DNA of 5,297 nt from Phycisphaerales bacterium UBA7708 (GTDB lineage: Bacteria; Planctomycetota; Phycisphaerae; Sedimentisphaerales; Anaerohalosphaeraceae): positions 19,124 through 24,420 of the forward strand of contig DLFY01000328.1 in NCBI GenBank assembly GCA_002482415.1, read 5' to 3'. Shown piece after piece: positions 1-5,297 of this stretch; positions within the stretch are counted from its first letter, which is position 1, and the number at the start of each line of letters is the position of its first letter. The translations under genes were made by a program, and so were the position numbers. A model generated the notes under the pieces. It was not told the DNA's origin and ran no database searches. It saw only the letters and a list, made by a program, of their open reading frames with translations.

Positions 1-2245
1 CAATGCCGCCGTCGATATAAAGCTTGCTGCCGTCGTCGGAATAGGTATAGAACGTATAAGGTCCGCTGGTCGGAATATCAATATAGCCCTCAAAGACATA
101 GGCGAATCCATCTTCGACGGCGGCAGTGCTGATATCAAAACCGGCACTGGTGCCCTGCCGCACCGGAGTCAACACGCTAAAGTTCGGCAGAAAATCCCAT
201 GAGCCTTCATAACAGGCATAATCCAAACCGTTGACTAACCCGGTTGGATACATCGGCGACAGCGGATGACCGCCATACGCAGACACCAGCAGCGACACTG
301 TATCGGTGATGGAGCTTCCGTCATTAACGCTGTAAGTTAATTCCGCCAGGCCAATATAATCCGACTCCGACGTAAAGCGAATCGTATAGCCATCCGCTTC
401 CATAACCGCCGTGCCGTGTGTCGCACTCAGTACGGTATAGACCGCACCGGTATTGAAACCTGAGTTGAATGCCCGCAGGTCGATTTTGGCCGGACTGTTT
501 TTCTGCACATCCGCATGACTGCCGCCAAGCCAGTTCAGATAATCCTCCAGATTGGTATAGCCGTTGGTATTGATATCGCCATTGTTGTCGGCAACATTTG
601 GATTCAACCCGGCAATCGAGGACTCCCAGTAATCCGGCATCCCATCCCTGTCTGTATCAGTCGGGCAAATCCCATTATCCAGAATTCCGATGCCGTATAT
701 CGGTGAGTTGTTTTCATTGGAAATCAACTGACCGCTGGTACCAAAGGTCATCAATTCTTTAACCATCCGTGTATCGACTTTGTCGCAGACAGGATACGAC
801 GCACCCGCCCGGGAGGCAATATACTTCAACGCAGCCTGCGGGGTCATCAGGGTTCTTACGGAAGAGTAATCGTAAGGCACCGTCTGCCAGTCCACCGTCC
901 CATAGCTTGCCTGAGCAAGCACCGCACCATCCAGCAGGCCGTTGCGATTGGAATCATGCCAGTTATTGCGGGCGTAAATATGAAAATTCAGGTTGCCTCG
1001 CGTAAAGGCGGCGGAACTGGTATTGGGACCGCTGATGAAATAATTATCGCAGACATTGGCGTAAGAGTCTGCCTCTGAATCACCAAGAATATAAGCGGCA
1101 TCGTCCCAGTTATACACGACATTATTGGTGAAGTCGTTGATGCCTTTGACCTTCGGATTGCGGGTATCGTTATCGATATAAAGATTGCGAAACAGGCTGA
1201 CGCCGTTAAAATCCTGAATCAGGCCGCCGCAGGAATGCGTTTCCAGCCCCATGGCAATGATGCTGTCCTGAATCGTAATCAAGCCCGGGTCTTCGCCTGA
1301 ACCGCCGCTGATGGAAAAATTCTCGTCCCGGCCCCAGGCAATTGAGCAGTGGTCGAAAATCATATTCGTCCCGTCGGCCAGGGCTATCGCATCCTTGCCG
1401 CTGGTGCCGCCAATGCCCATCCGATACCGCATATATCGCGTGATGGAGCGGTTGGCGTCAGTATAAGACAGACCGTTGCCATAGATAACTACGCCTTCAC
1501 CGGGGGCTGTTTGCCCGGCAATGGTAATATCCTTACTGACGATAATCCGCTCGCCGATTTTAATCACGCCCCCGACATCAAATACCACCGTTCGATTGGC
1601 CTGGCTGACCGCATCCCGAAAAGAACCGGTGCCCGAATCGTTGAGATTGGTCACATGATACACAGAGCCGCCCCGCCCGCCGGTGGCCCACTTGCCGAAA
1701 CCCTCGGCCCCGGGAAAGGCGGGCAATTTTGTCTTGAAATTCCAGACTGTGCCCCGCTCGATTCCATCACAGCGAACCGAATCCACCCGCCAGTAATAGG
1801 TGGTATTGGCCTTTAGTAAACCCGGATCAAAAGTCGAGCCGCCAGTCGCCCCCAGATAGAGGACATCCGCAGAAGCACCCCAATCGCGGCTTAAGATCGC
1901 CAAGTCCGGCAAATCCACCTGCCCGCTGTAATCCCTATCCGGGCACGGGTCCGTGGACGCCGCCAGCCACTGGGCCGCCATCACTGATAAATCAAGGATG
2001 TCGGCCACCCCATCGCCATCCACATCCCCCGGCAGTTTGCGGGCATCAGCCACCATCGTTGAATTGGTGCCCAAATAAACCTCGTTTCGCACCACCCCAT
2101 TATCCGGCGTCCAGGATAGCGTGATATGGTCCGGATCGACTTGTTGGCCCACTTGAGGAGAGGGATTGACAGCACAGAAGGCATGATGAAAGAAAACACA
2201 AGTCAATATTACGAAAACAGCCATTCCCATTACCCGTATGTTCAT
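1..2245 (-). CDS. Secreted multidomain PL1-type pectate lyase with internal dockerin, partial (C-terminus beyond window)
   Basis: One unbroken minus-strand frame gives 748 residues and leaves the window without a stop. Residues 1-25 look like a signal peptide (MNIR, hydrophobic stretch, then AFCA), so export is likely. Residues 27-67 and 128-171 form the halves of a fibronectin-III-like module (LSWTPDNG, VYLGTN, then TYYWRVDSV), split by a dockerin-like insert at about 69-126. Residues 176-525 resemble the PL1 pectate lyase beta-helix: FPGAEGFG at 177-184, AGQTAPGEG at 243-251, the DHC...W...DE cluster at 298-308 and RNPKVKG at 362-368, where R362 is the likely catalytic base. A calcium-binding DTDRDGMPD stretch starts at 530, a cadherin/Ig-like module covers about 580-656, and a PA14 domain begins near 665 and is cut by the edge. 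In the family, PL1 enzymes cleave polygalacturonate by beta-elimination; the exact substrate here is inferred. The ATG at 2245 is chosen for its GAGGA; an in-frame ATG at 2257 would add four residues. Confidence 0.88.
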   Translation of the reverse strand, partial: MNIRVMGMAVFVILTCVFFHHAFCAVNPSPQVGQQVDPDHITLSWTPDNGVVRNEVYLGTNSTMVADARKLPGDVDGDGVADILDLSVMAAQWLAASTDPCPDRDYSGQVDLPDLAILSRDWGASADVLYLGATGGSTFDPGLLKANTTYYWRVDSVRCDGIERGTVWNFKTKLPAFPGAEGFGKWATGGRGGSVYHVTNLNDSGTGSFRDAVSQANRTVVFDVGGVIKIGERIIVSKDITIAGQTAPGEGVVIYGNGLSYTDANRSITRYMRYRMGIGGTSGKDAIALADGTNMIFDHCSIAWGRDENFSISGGSGEDPGLITIQDSIIAMGLETHSCGGLIQDFNGVSLFRNLYIDNDTRNPKVKGINDFTNNVVYNWDDAAYILGDSEADSYANVCDNYFISGPNTSSAAFTRGNLNFHIYARNNWHDSNRNGLLDGAVLAQASYGTVDWQTVPYDYSSVRTLMTPQAALKYIASRAGASYPVCDKVDTRMVKELMTFGTSGQLISNENNSPIYGIGILDNGICPTDTDRDGMPDYWESSIAGLNPNVADNNGDINTNGYTNLEDYLNWLGGSHADVQKNSPAKIDLRAFNSGFNTGAVYTVLSATHGTAVMEADGYTIRFTSESDYIGLAELTYSVNDGSSITDTVSLLVSAYGGHPLSPMYPTGLVNGLDYACYEGSWDFLPNFSVLTPVRQGTSAGFDISTAAVEDGFAYVFEGYIDIPTSGPYTFYTYSDDGSKLYIDGGI
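1868..2041 (-). other. Dockerin-like module inserted inside a fibronectin-III-like domain
   Basis: Residues 69-126 of the pectate-lyase-like protein contain two calcium-loop motifs typical of type I dockerins. Loop 1 has D74, D76, D78, D82 and D85 followed by a helix ending in AAQWL; loop 2 has D103, D105, S107, D111 and D114 followed by AILSRDW. On either side the sequence reads as one fibronectin-III-like module: VYLGTNSTMVADA before, and SADVLYLGATGGSTFDPG then TYYWRVD after. In planctomycete proteins, as I recall them, those two pieces are normally joined directly by a short loop. Dockerins usually sit at a protein terminus and bind cohesins or help anchor enzymes. The domain identity is well supported; its binding partner is unknown. 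Confidence 0.8.
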
Positions 2246-2250
2246 TATTA

Positions 2251-2255
2251 TCCTC
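2251..2255 (-). promoter_or_regulatory. Shine-Dalgarno site of the pectate-lyase-like gene
   Basis: On the minus strand GAGGA lies five bases before the ATG at 2245. It overlaps the alternative in-frame ATG at 2257, so it can serve only the downstream start. The upstream ATG has AAGGA only three bases away, which is rather close. This decides the start choice but does not rule out the longer form. Confidence 0.6.
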
Positions 2256-2382
2256 ATCAATCCTTGCCCCCGGCTTATTCTGAGGTCATTTTGTCTTATC
2301 AATTTCCCCGATTTTATTCTATCCGCCTCTATAATCGGCCATTTAGAACACATTGCCTCTATTTATATTCTTTTTTCTCTAC

Positions 2383-2418
2383 GCCATCTTACAAAAAAAA
2401 ACGGAAAATGGCTTTTTT
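2383..2418 (+). terminator. Possible intrinsic terminator or attenuator in the leader region
   Basis: GCCATCTT at 2383-2390 can pair with AAAATGGC at 2405-2412, giving eight pairs with one C/A mismatch around a 14-base A-rich loop, directly followed by T6 at 2413-2418. The arrangement is directional: on the minus strand no T-tract follows the stem. The stem is weak (three G-C pairs) and the loop is large. If real, it would end a short transcript or attenuate one started near the TATAAT at 2330 before it reaches the oxidoreductase gene. It may equally be chance in AT-rich DNA. Confidence 0.25.
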
Positions 2419-2470
2419 GATGCTAATATGCGGATAAGGATTATTCCTGTGGATGTTTTAGCTACAGAAT

Positions 2471-2485
2471 GTTAGAATATTTAAC
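2471..2485. repeat. 15-base quasi-palindrome upstream of the oxidoreductase gene
   Basis: The sequence GTTAGAATATTTAAC has perfectly matched arms GTTA/TAAC and an AT-rich centre with one further matching pair. It overlaps the weak TAGAAT -10 candidate and ends 48 bases before the preferred ATG. A repressor operator in this position is plausible, but the symmetry is short and no second copy was seen in the gap. Confidence 0.2.
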
Positions 2486-2523
2486 CGTGAATTTAGGCCG
2501 GTGACAATAATGACCATAAGTCC

Positions 2524-2528
2524 GGAGG
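2524..2528 (+). promoter_or_regulatory. Shine-Dalgarno site deciding the oxidoreductase start
   Basis: GGAGG sits five bases before the ATG at 2534, an ideal distance. The frame is also open from a GTG at 2501 and an ATG at 2510, but neither has a comparable purine-rich site. A start at 2534 also places the Rossmann-fold strand (KIRWGILGCG) directly after the N-terminus, as is usual in the family. Confidence 0.75.
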
Positions 2529-2533
2529 TTTCG

Positions 2534-3520
2534 ATGGCAAATAAGATTCGATGGGGGATTCTCGGGTGCGGGAGCATCGCGGGCAAATTTGCCGACGCGT
2601 TAAGGCATGTCAAAGAGGCAGAATTGGTTGCGGTGGGTTCGCGTACTGAAGAAAAGGCTCATGCGTTTGCGGATACCCATCGTGTCCAGCGGCGATATGG
2701 AAGTTATCAAAAACTGGCCGAAGACAGTGATGTGGATATTGTCTATGTTGCAACTCCACATCATTTGCACGCAGAGAATACCATTTTATGCCTACAGTCC
2801 GGCAAACATGTCCTGTGCGAAAAACCCCTGGCCGTCAATGCCCGGCAGGGGCTGGCCATGATTCATTGTGCACGTGAGAAAAAACGATTTTTAATGGAGG
2901 CTATGTGGACGCGATTTTTGCCGCTGATGGATAAAGTCCGGCAACTGCTGGCTCAACAGGCTATCGGCCCGCTGCACACATTGACGGCGGATTTTGGTTT
3001 TCGCTGCAAACCCAATACCCAGCGGCTTACCGATCCGCATCTGGCCGGGGGTGCCCTGCTGGATGTGGGAATCTATCCGCTGGCCTTGTCATCCATGATA
3101 TTCGGCAAACCCGTGCATATCCACAGTACAGCGGTAATGAGTTCGACTGGGGTGGATGAGAAAAATGCCGCAATTCTGACTTTCGAACAGGGGCAACTGG
3201 CAATGCTTTCTTCTGCGTTCACGGTCGAGACCACACAGGAAGCCGTGATCATCGGGGCTGAAGGCATGATTCGACTGAATCGTCCCTGGTGGCGCGGCAA
3301 TGTGATTACGCTGATTCGGCATGGTCAGGACCAACAGCGGATTGAAGTGCCTTCGCATGACAATGGTTTTGTCTATGAGATCCAGGCCGTTCACAATGAC
3401 CTGGCTGAAGGCCGGATTGAAAATGCCCTCATGCCGCTGGATGAATCACTCTCCACACTCCAAACAATGGATACCATCCGTAAGCAATGGGGCCTTCGAT
3501 ACCCCTGCGAAACAGAATAA
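2534..3520 (+). CDS. Gfo/Idh/MocA family NAD(P)-dependent oxidoreductase
   Basis: This complete 328-residue protein has the normal length for the family and no signal peptide, so it should be cytoplasmic. The N-terminal Rossmann fold shows the dinucleotide-binding loop GILGCGSIAGKF (G8, G11, G13), the strand VAVGSRTEEKA at 32-42, and YVATPHHLHAENT at 71-83. GKHVLCEKPLA at 90-100 is the family's EKP motif, with K97 the likely catalytic or cofactor-positioning lysine. The C-terminal alpha/beta domain has MEAMWTRFLP at 121-130 and GGALLDVGIYPL at 172-183; D177 and Y181 match the residues known to line the active site in dimeric dihydrodiol dehydrogenase. This places it near the dihydrodiol dehydrogenase/xylose dehydrogenase/anhydrofructose reductase branch, and the substrate cannot be told from sequence. 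It is transcribed away from the pectate lyase gene and towards the GH13 gene, stopping 10 bases from the latter's end. Start codon chosen by GGAGG; a GTG at 2501 would add 11 residues. Confidence 0.92.
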   Translation: MANKIRWGILGCGSIAGKFADALRHVKEAELVAVGSRTEEKAHAFADTHRVQRRYGSYQKLAEDSDVDIVYVATPHHLHAENTILCLQSGKHVLCEKPLAVNARQGLAMIHCAREKKRFLMEAMWTRFLPLMDKVRQLLAQQAIGPLHTLTADFGFRCKPNTQRLTDPHLAGGALLDVGIYPLALSSMIFGKPVHIHSTAVMSSTGVDEKNAAILTFEQGQLAMLSSAFTVETTQEAVIIGAEGMIRLNRPWWRGNVITLIRHGQDQQRIEVPSHDNGFVYEIQAVHNDLAEGRIENALMPLDESLSTLQTMDTIRKQWGLRYPCETE

Positions 3521-3530
3521 AAACAGGCAA

Positions 3531-5297
3531 TCAATAGGCTGACTCATCCAGCCAGGCGGACACCAGCAGATACAAGTCGGCAATATCCACCTGTCCGCTC
3601 AAATTGAAATCCGCCCCCGCACAGGAACTCCACAGGTCACAGTCATCCTGCCACTGGTCGGCAAACAGGGCAAAATCCCCGATATTGACTAAACCATTAC
3701 CATCGATGTCCGGCCCAGTCCCCTGTGAAAGAATAATCAGAGAATACGGCCCGATGCCTACGCTGGCAGTGTAATTCAATCCATCTTTGGATCCGGGCAA
3801 GGCATACGTATCAGCCGCCATCCAGTTTCCAAATGCCGGGTCGTATCCATTCCAGTCGCTGTTGAATCGCACACGCCACCTGCCCTCGCGGGGCATTCCG
3901 AGATTATAGCTGCTGAATCCGCGATAGCTGAAATTGGCCACAATGACAACATCATCACCCGGCCCACCGTGATACCAGCGATGGTAAGCGATGACTTTAT
4001 CGGTGTTGTTGACATGAAAGACATTGACGTTCCTGCCTGTCAGGCCGCGCGTCTGGTTTGCCAGATTCCTCCGCAACCGGATTAAATCCCGATAAAGCCG
4101 GGTAATGCCGGCATACGTGGTGTTTTTTGACCAATCCAGCACATCATAATCATTCCAGGCCCCGTCTTCCAGAAACTCCTGCCCCATGAACAGCATCGGA
4201 ATCCCGGGACAGGTCAAGACAAGTCCCGCACCCAGTGTGGAACGTTTTTTGGAATAGTAACTGCCCGCATTGCCCGGCCAGATTTGTTCAGGCAGGCGGG
4301 ATTTTCCGCTGGCTGAACCCACTTCATCATGGCTTTCGGTATAAATGACCCTCTGGGTATCCCAGCCGTTATACAGGCGGGTAATTGCATCTTTCACATC
4401 CCACATATTGCGGGATGCATCCTCTGAGGCTGCCAGTGCGGATACCAACTTGTGGTGAAAACCGGCATCCCACTGCGAATCGAAACCCGCGCCGTTTTCG
4501 CCTGTGGTTTTGGTCAGCCATTCGTTGTCGCGCATATCTTCGGCAATGCAAATCTTTGACCTGTTTGCCGCGTCGATTTCATCGTTAATCCACTGCATCA
4601 GCGACCAGCCTGCGGGGATATCCGGCCCGCCGATGCCCCGTTCCCGGATATAGGCGGTACCATCCACCCGAAGACCGTCCGCATTGAATTCATTCAGCCA
4701 GTACATCGCGTTATCACGAATCCATGAGCGGACCTGTCCGGTGTTGTAATTTGGGCGGGTGTCGCCCCACGGCGTATAGCGATTGTCATCCTCATAAAAA
4801 TAAATACCGCCGGTATCCGGATAGGTACTGGTCCCGTCGAATTTCCAGAGGGAATGGTCCAGATCCATCGGGCCGATATGGTTATAGACCACATCCACCA
4901 GGACAGCAATGCCCCGCCGATGGCACTGTTCGATAAAATTCCGCATGTCGGCGGGACTGCCATAGGCGCTTTCAGGAGCAAAAAGATTCACAGGATTGTA
5001 GCCGAGGGAATAATCGCCGGGGAACTCGGCTATCGGCATCACCTCAACTGCATTGATGCCCAGCGCCTGGAGATAGTCCAGTTTGGCAATCGCCGACTGC
5101 CATGTGCCCGGGCTTCCTCCGGGTGCATCATTGAAGGTGCCGATATGCAGTTCATAAATAATCATCTCGTTCCATGCCGGGGGTGTAAACGCGGTCCAAT
5201 GATACGAACTGCCGGCAATGATGCCGTTACCAACCGAACTGACCACATCCCGGGCATACGGGTCGGTCTTCCAGAGGCTGCCGTTGATGACATAGCG
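3531..5297 (-). CDS. GH13 alpha-amylase/branching-enzyme-like protein with C-terminal dockerin, partial (N-terminus beyond window)
   Basis: The frame is open to the right edge, giving 588 residues without the true start; a GTG at 5246 lies inside the conserved region and is not the start. Residues 1-40 (RYVINGSLWKTDPYARD onward) resemble the end of a CBM48-like module. The GH13 barrel starts at MIIYELHIGTF (45-55) and shows all four conserved regions: DVVYNH at 135-140, GLRVDGTAY at 208-216 (nucleophile D212), CIAEDM at 250-255 (acid/base E253), and ESHDEV at 321-326 (D324). After GIPMLFMGQEFLEDG at 365-379 comes a C-terminal beta domain (about 420-525), then a dockerin. The family cleaves or transfers alpha-1,4-glucan chains; the regions recall glycogen branching enzymes, but hydrolysis is equally possible. 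The dockerin implies export, although no signal peptide is visible because the N-terminus is missing. Glycogen-metabolising GlgB is cytoplasmic and lacks a dockerin, so that symbol is not used. The gene converges on the oxidoreductase gene. Confidence 0.9.
   Translation of the reverse strand, partial: RYVINGSLWKTDPYARDVVSSVGNGIIAGSSYHWTAFTPPAWNEMIIYELHIGTFNDAPGGSPGTWQSAIAKLDYLQALGINAVEVMPIAEFPGDYSLGYNPVNLFAPESAYGSPADMRNFIEQCHRRGIAVLVDVVYNHIGPMDLDHSLWKFDGTSTYPDTGGIYFYEDDNRYTPWGDTRPNYNTGQVRSWIRDNAMYWLNEFNADGLRVDGTAYIRERGIGGPDIPAGWSLMQWINDEIDAANRSKICIAEDMRDNEWLTKTTGENGAGFDSQWDAGFHHKLVSALAASEDASRNMWDVKDAITRLYNGWDTQRVIYTESHDEVGSASGKSRLPEQIWPGNAGSYYSKKRSTLGAGLVLTCPGIPMLFMGQEFLEDGAWNDYDVLDWSKNTTYAGITRLYRDLIRLRRNLANQTRGLTGRNVNVFHVNNTDKVIAYHRWYHGGPGDDVVIVANFSYRGFSSYNLGMPREGRWRVRFNSDWNGYDPAFGNWMAADTYALPGSKDGLNYTASVGIGPYSLIILSQGTGPDIDGNGLVNIGDFALFADQWQDDCDLWSSCAGADFNLSGQVDIADLYLLVSAWLDESAY
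3546..3710 (-). other. C-terminal type I-like dockerin module of the GH13 protein
   Basis: Residues 530-584 hold two EF-hand-like calcium loops: D530, D532, N534, N538 and D541 in the first, and D563, N565, S567, D571 and D574 in the second. Each is followed by a short helix (FALFADQW and LYLLVSAWL). Two cysteines between the loops (C553, C559) could form a disulfide. The module ends four residues before the TGA stop, the classical terminal position, in contrast to the internal dockerin of the pectate lyase. Known dockerins bind cohesins; no cohesin is encoded in this window. Confidence 0.85.

Larger units (their letters stand above)
2246..2533. promoter_or_regulatory. Divergent intergenic region between the pectate lyase and oxidoreductase genes
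   Basis: This 288-base gap separates the 5' ends of two divergent genes, so it must hold both promoters. It is visibly AT-richer than the flanking genes, with an A9 run at 2393-2401 and a T6 run at 2413-2418. A perfect TATAAT occurs on the plus strand at 2330-2335, but no good -35 box stands 16-18 bases upstream. TAGAAT at 2473-2478 is a nearer but weak -10 candidate for the oxidoreductase gene. I could not pick a convincing promoter for the minus-strand gene. No convincing small gene is seen here; open frames crossing the gap lack supporting features. Confidence 0.5.

Noticed and set aside
1349..1816. 155-residue plus-strand open frame
   Set aside because: It lies opposite the catalytic domain of the pectate-lyase-like gene, has no recognisable domain, and no ribosome site was noted; it is a shadow of the real minus-strand frame.
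1981..2199. 72-residue minus-strand open frame within the pectate lyase N-terminus
   Set aside because: It is out of frame with the long continuous gene whose signal peptide and domains are clear, so a second product is not supported.
2126..2437. 103-residue plus-strand open frame crossing the start of the pectate lyase gene into the gap
   Set aside because: It overlaps the signal peptide coding region on the opposite strand, has low-complexity composition from AT-rich DNA (KKKRK), and no family features.
2501..2533. GTG at 2501 as the start of the oxidoreductase
   Set aside because: The ATG at 2534 has a well-spaced GGAGG and begins right before the Rossmann strand; the extra 11 residues show no family similarity that I recognise.
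3537..3553. GGCTG/CAGCC hairpin near the two stop codons as an intrinsic terminator
   Set aside because: The stem is only five pairs, it lies within the end of the GH13 coding region, and no T-tract follows on either strand.
5244..5246. GTG at 5246 as the start of the GH13 gene
   Set aside because: The frame continues upstream with conserved family sequence (RYVINGSLWKTDPYARD), so the real start is outside the window.
1..5297. Mobile element, CRISPR array, tRNA or rRNA
   Set aside because: No transposase or integrase frame, no evenly spaced repeats, and no cloverleaf-like or conserved rRNA sequence was found by reading both strands.

Overview
The window looks like chromosomal DNA from a planctomycete, probably of the Phycisphaerae (Sedimentisphaerales-like). 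This is inferred from style, not from a marker gene. Two secreted-type carbohydrate-active enzymes carry short dockerin-like modules with paired DxDxDG/DxNxSG calcium loops ending in '(Q/A)W(L/Q)'. One of them also has the fibronectin-III-like 'TYYWRVD' module, the PL1 '(F)PGAEGFG' core, a thrombospondin-type-3-like calcium stretch and a PA14 domain. That mix is familiar from polysaccharide-degrading planctomycetes. GC content is moderate in the genes and clearly lower in the one real intergenic gap.

Layout. Bases 1-2245 (minus strand) hold the first 748 residues of a large, secreted, multidomain pectate-lyase-like protein, whose C-terminus runs off the left edge inside a PA14 domain. Bases 2246-2533 are an AT-rich gap between divergent genes, with a plausible ribosome site for each gene, a weak terminator-like hairpin and a small quasi-palindrome. 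Bases 2534-3520 (plus strand) encode a complete Gfo/Idh/MocA-family NAD(P)-dependent oxidoreductase of the dihydrodiol dehydrogenase/sugar dehydrogenase type. Bases 3531-5297 (minus strand) hold the last 588 residues of a GH13 alpha-amylase/branching-enzyme-like protein with a C-terminal dockerin, whose N-terminus runs off the right edge. It converges on the oxidoreductase gene with only 10 bases between the two stop codons.

How they may fit together (inference): the two large enzymes would act outside the cytoplasm on pectin-like polyuronate and alpha-glucan, while the oxidoreductase would act in the cytoplasm on a released sugar or sugar derivative. The three genes are not one operon, because their orientations alternate minus/plus/minus, so any link is one of neighbourhood only. 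The most unusual structural point is that the pectate lyase's dockerin is not terminal. It sits inside an interdomain-like loop of the N-terminal fibronectin-III-like module, splitting it in two. I see no RNA gene, CRISPR array, insertion sequence or phage gene, and no clear evidence of an undescribed system beyond these architectural oddities.
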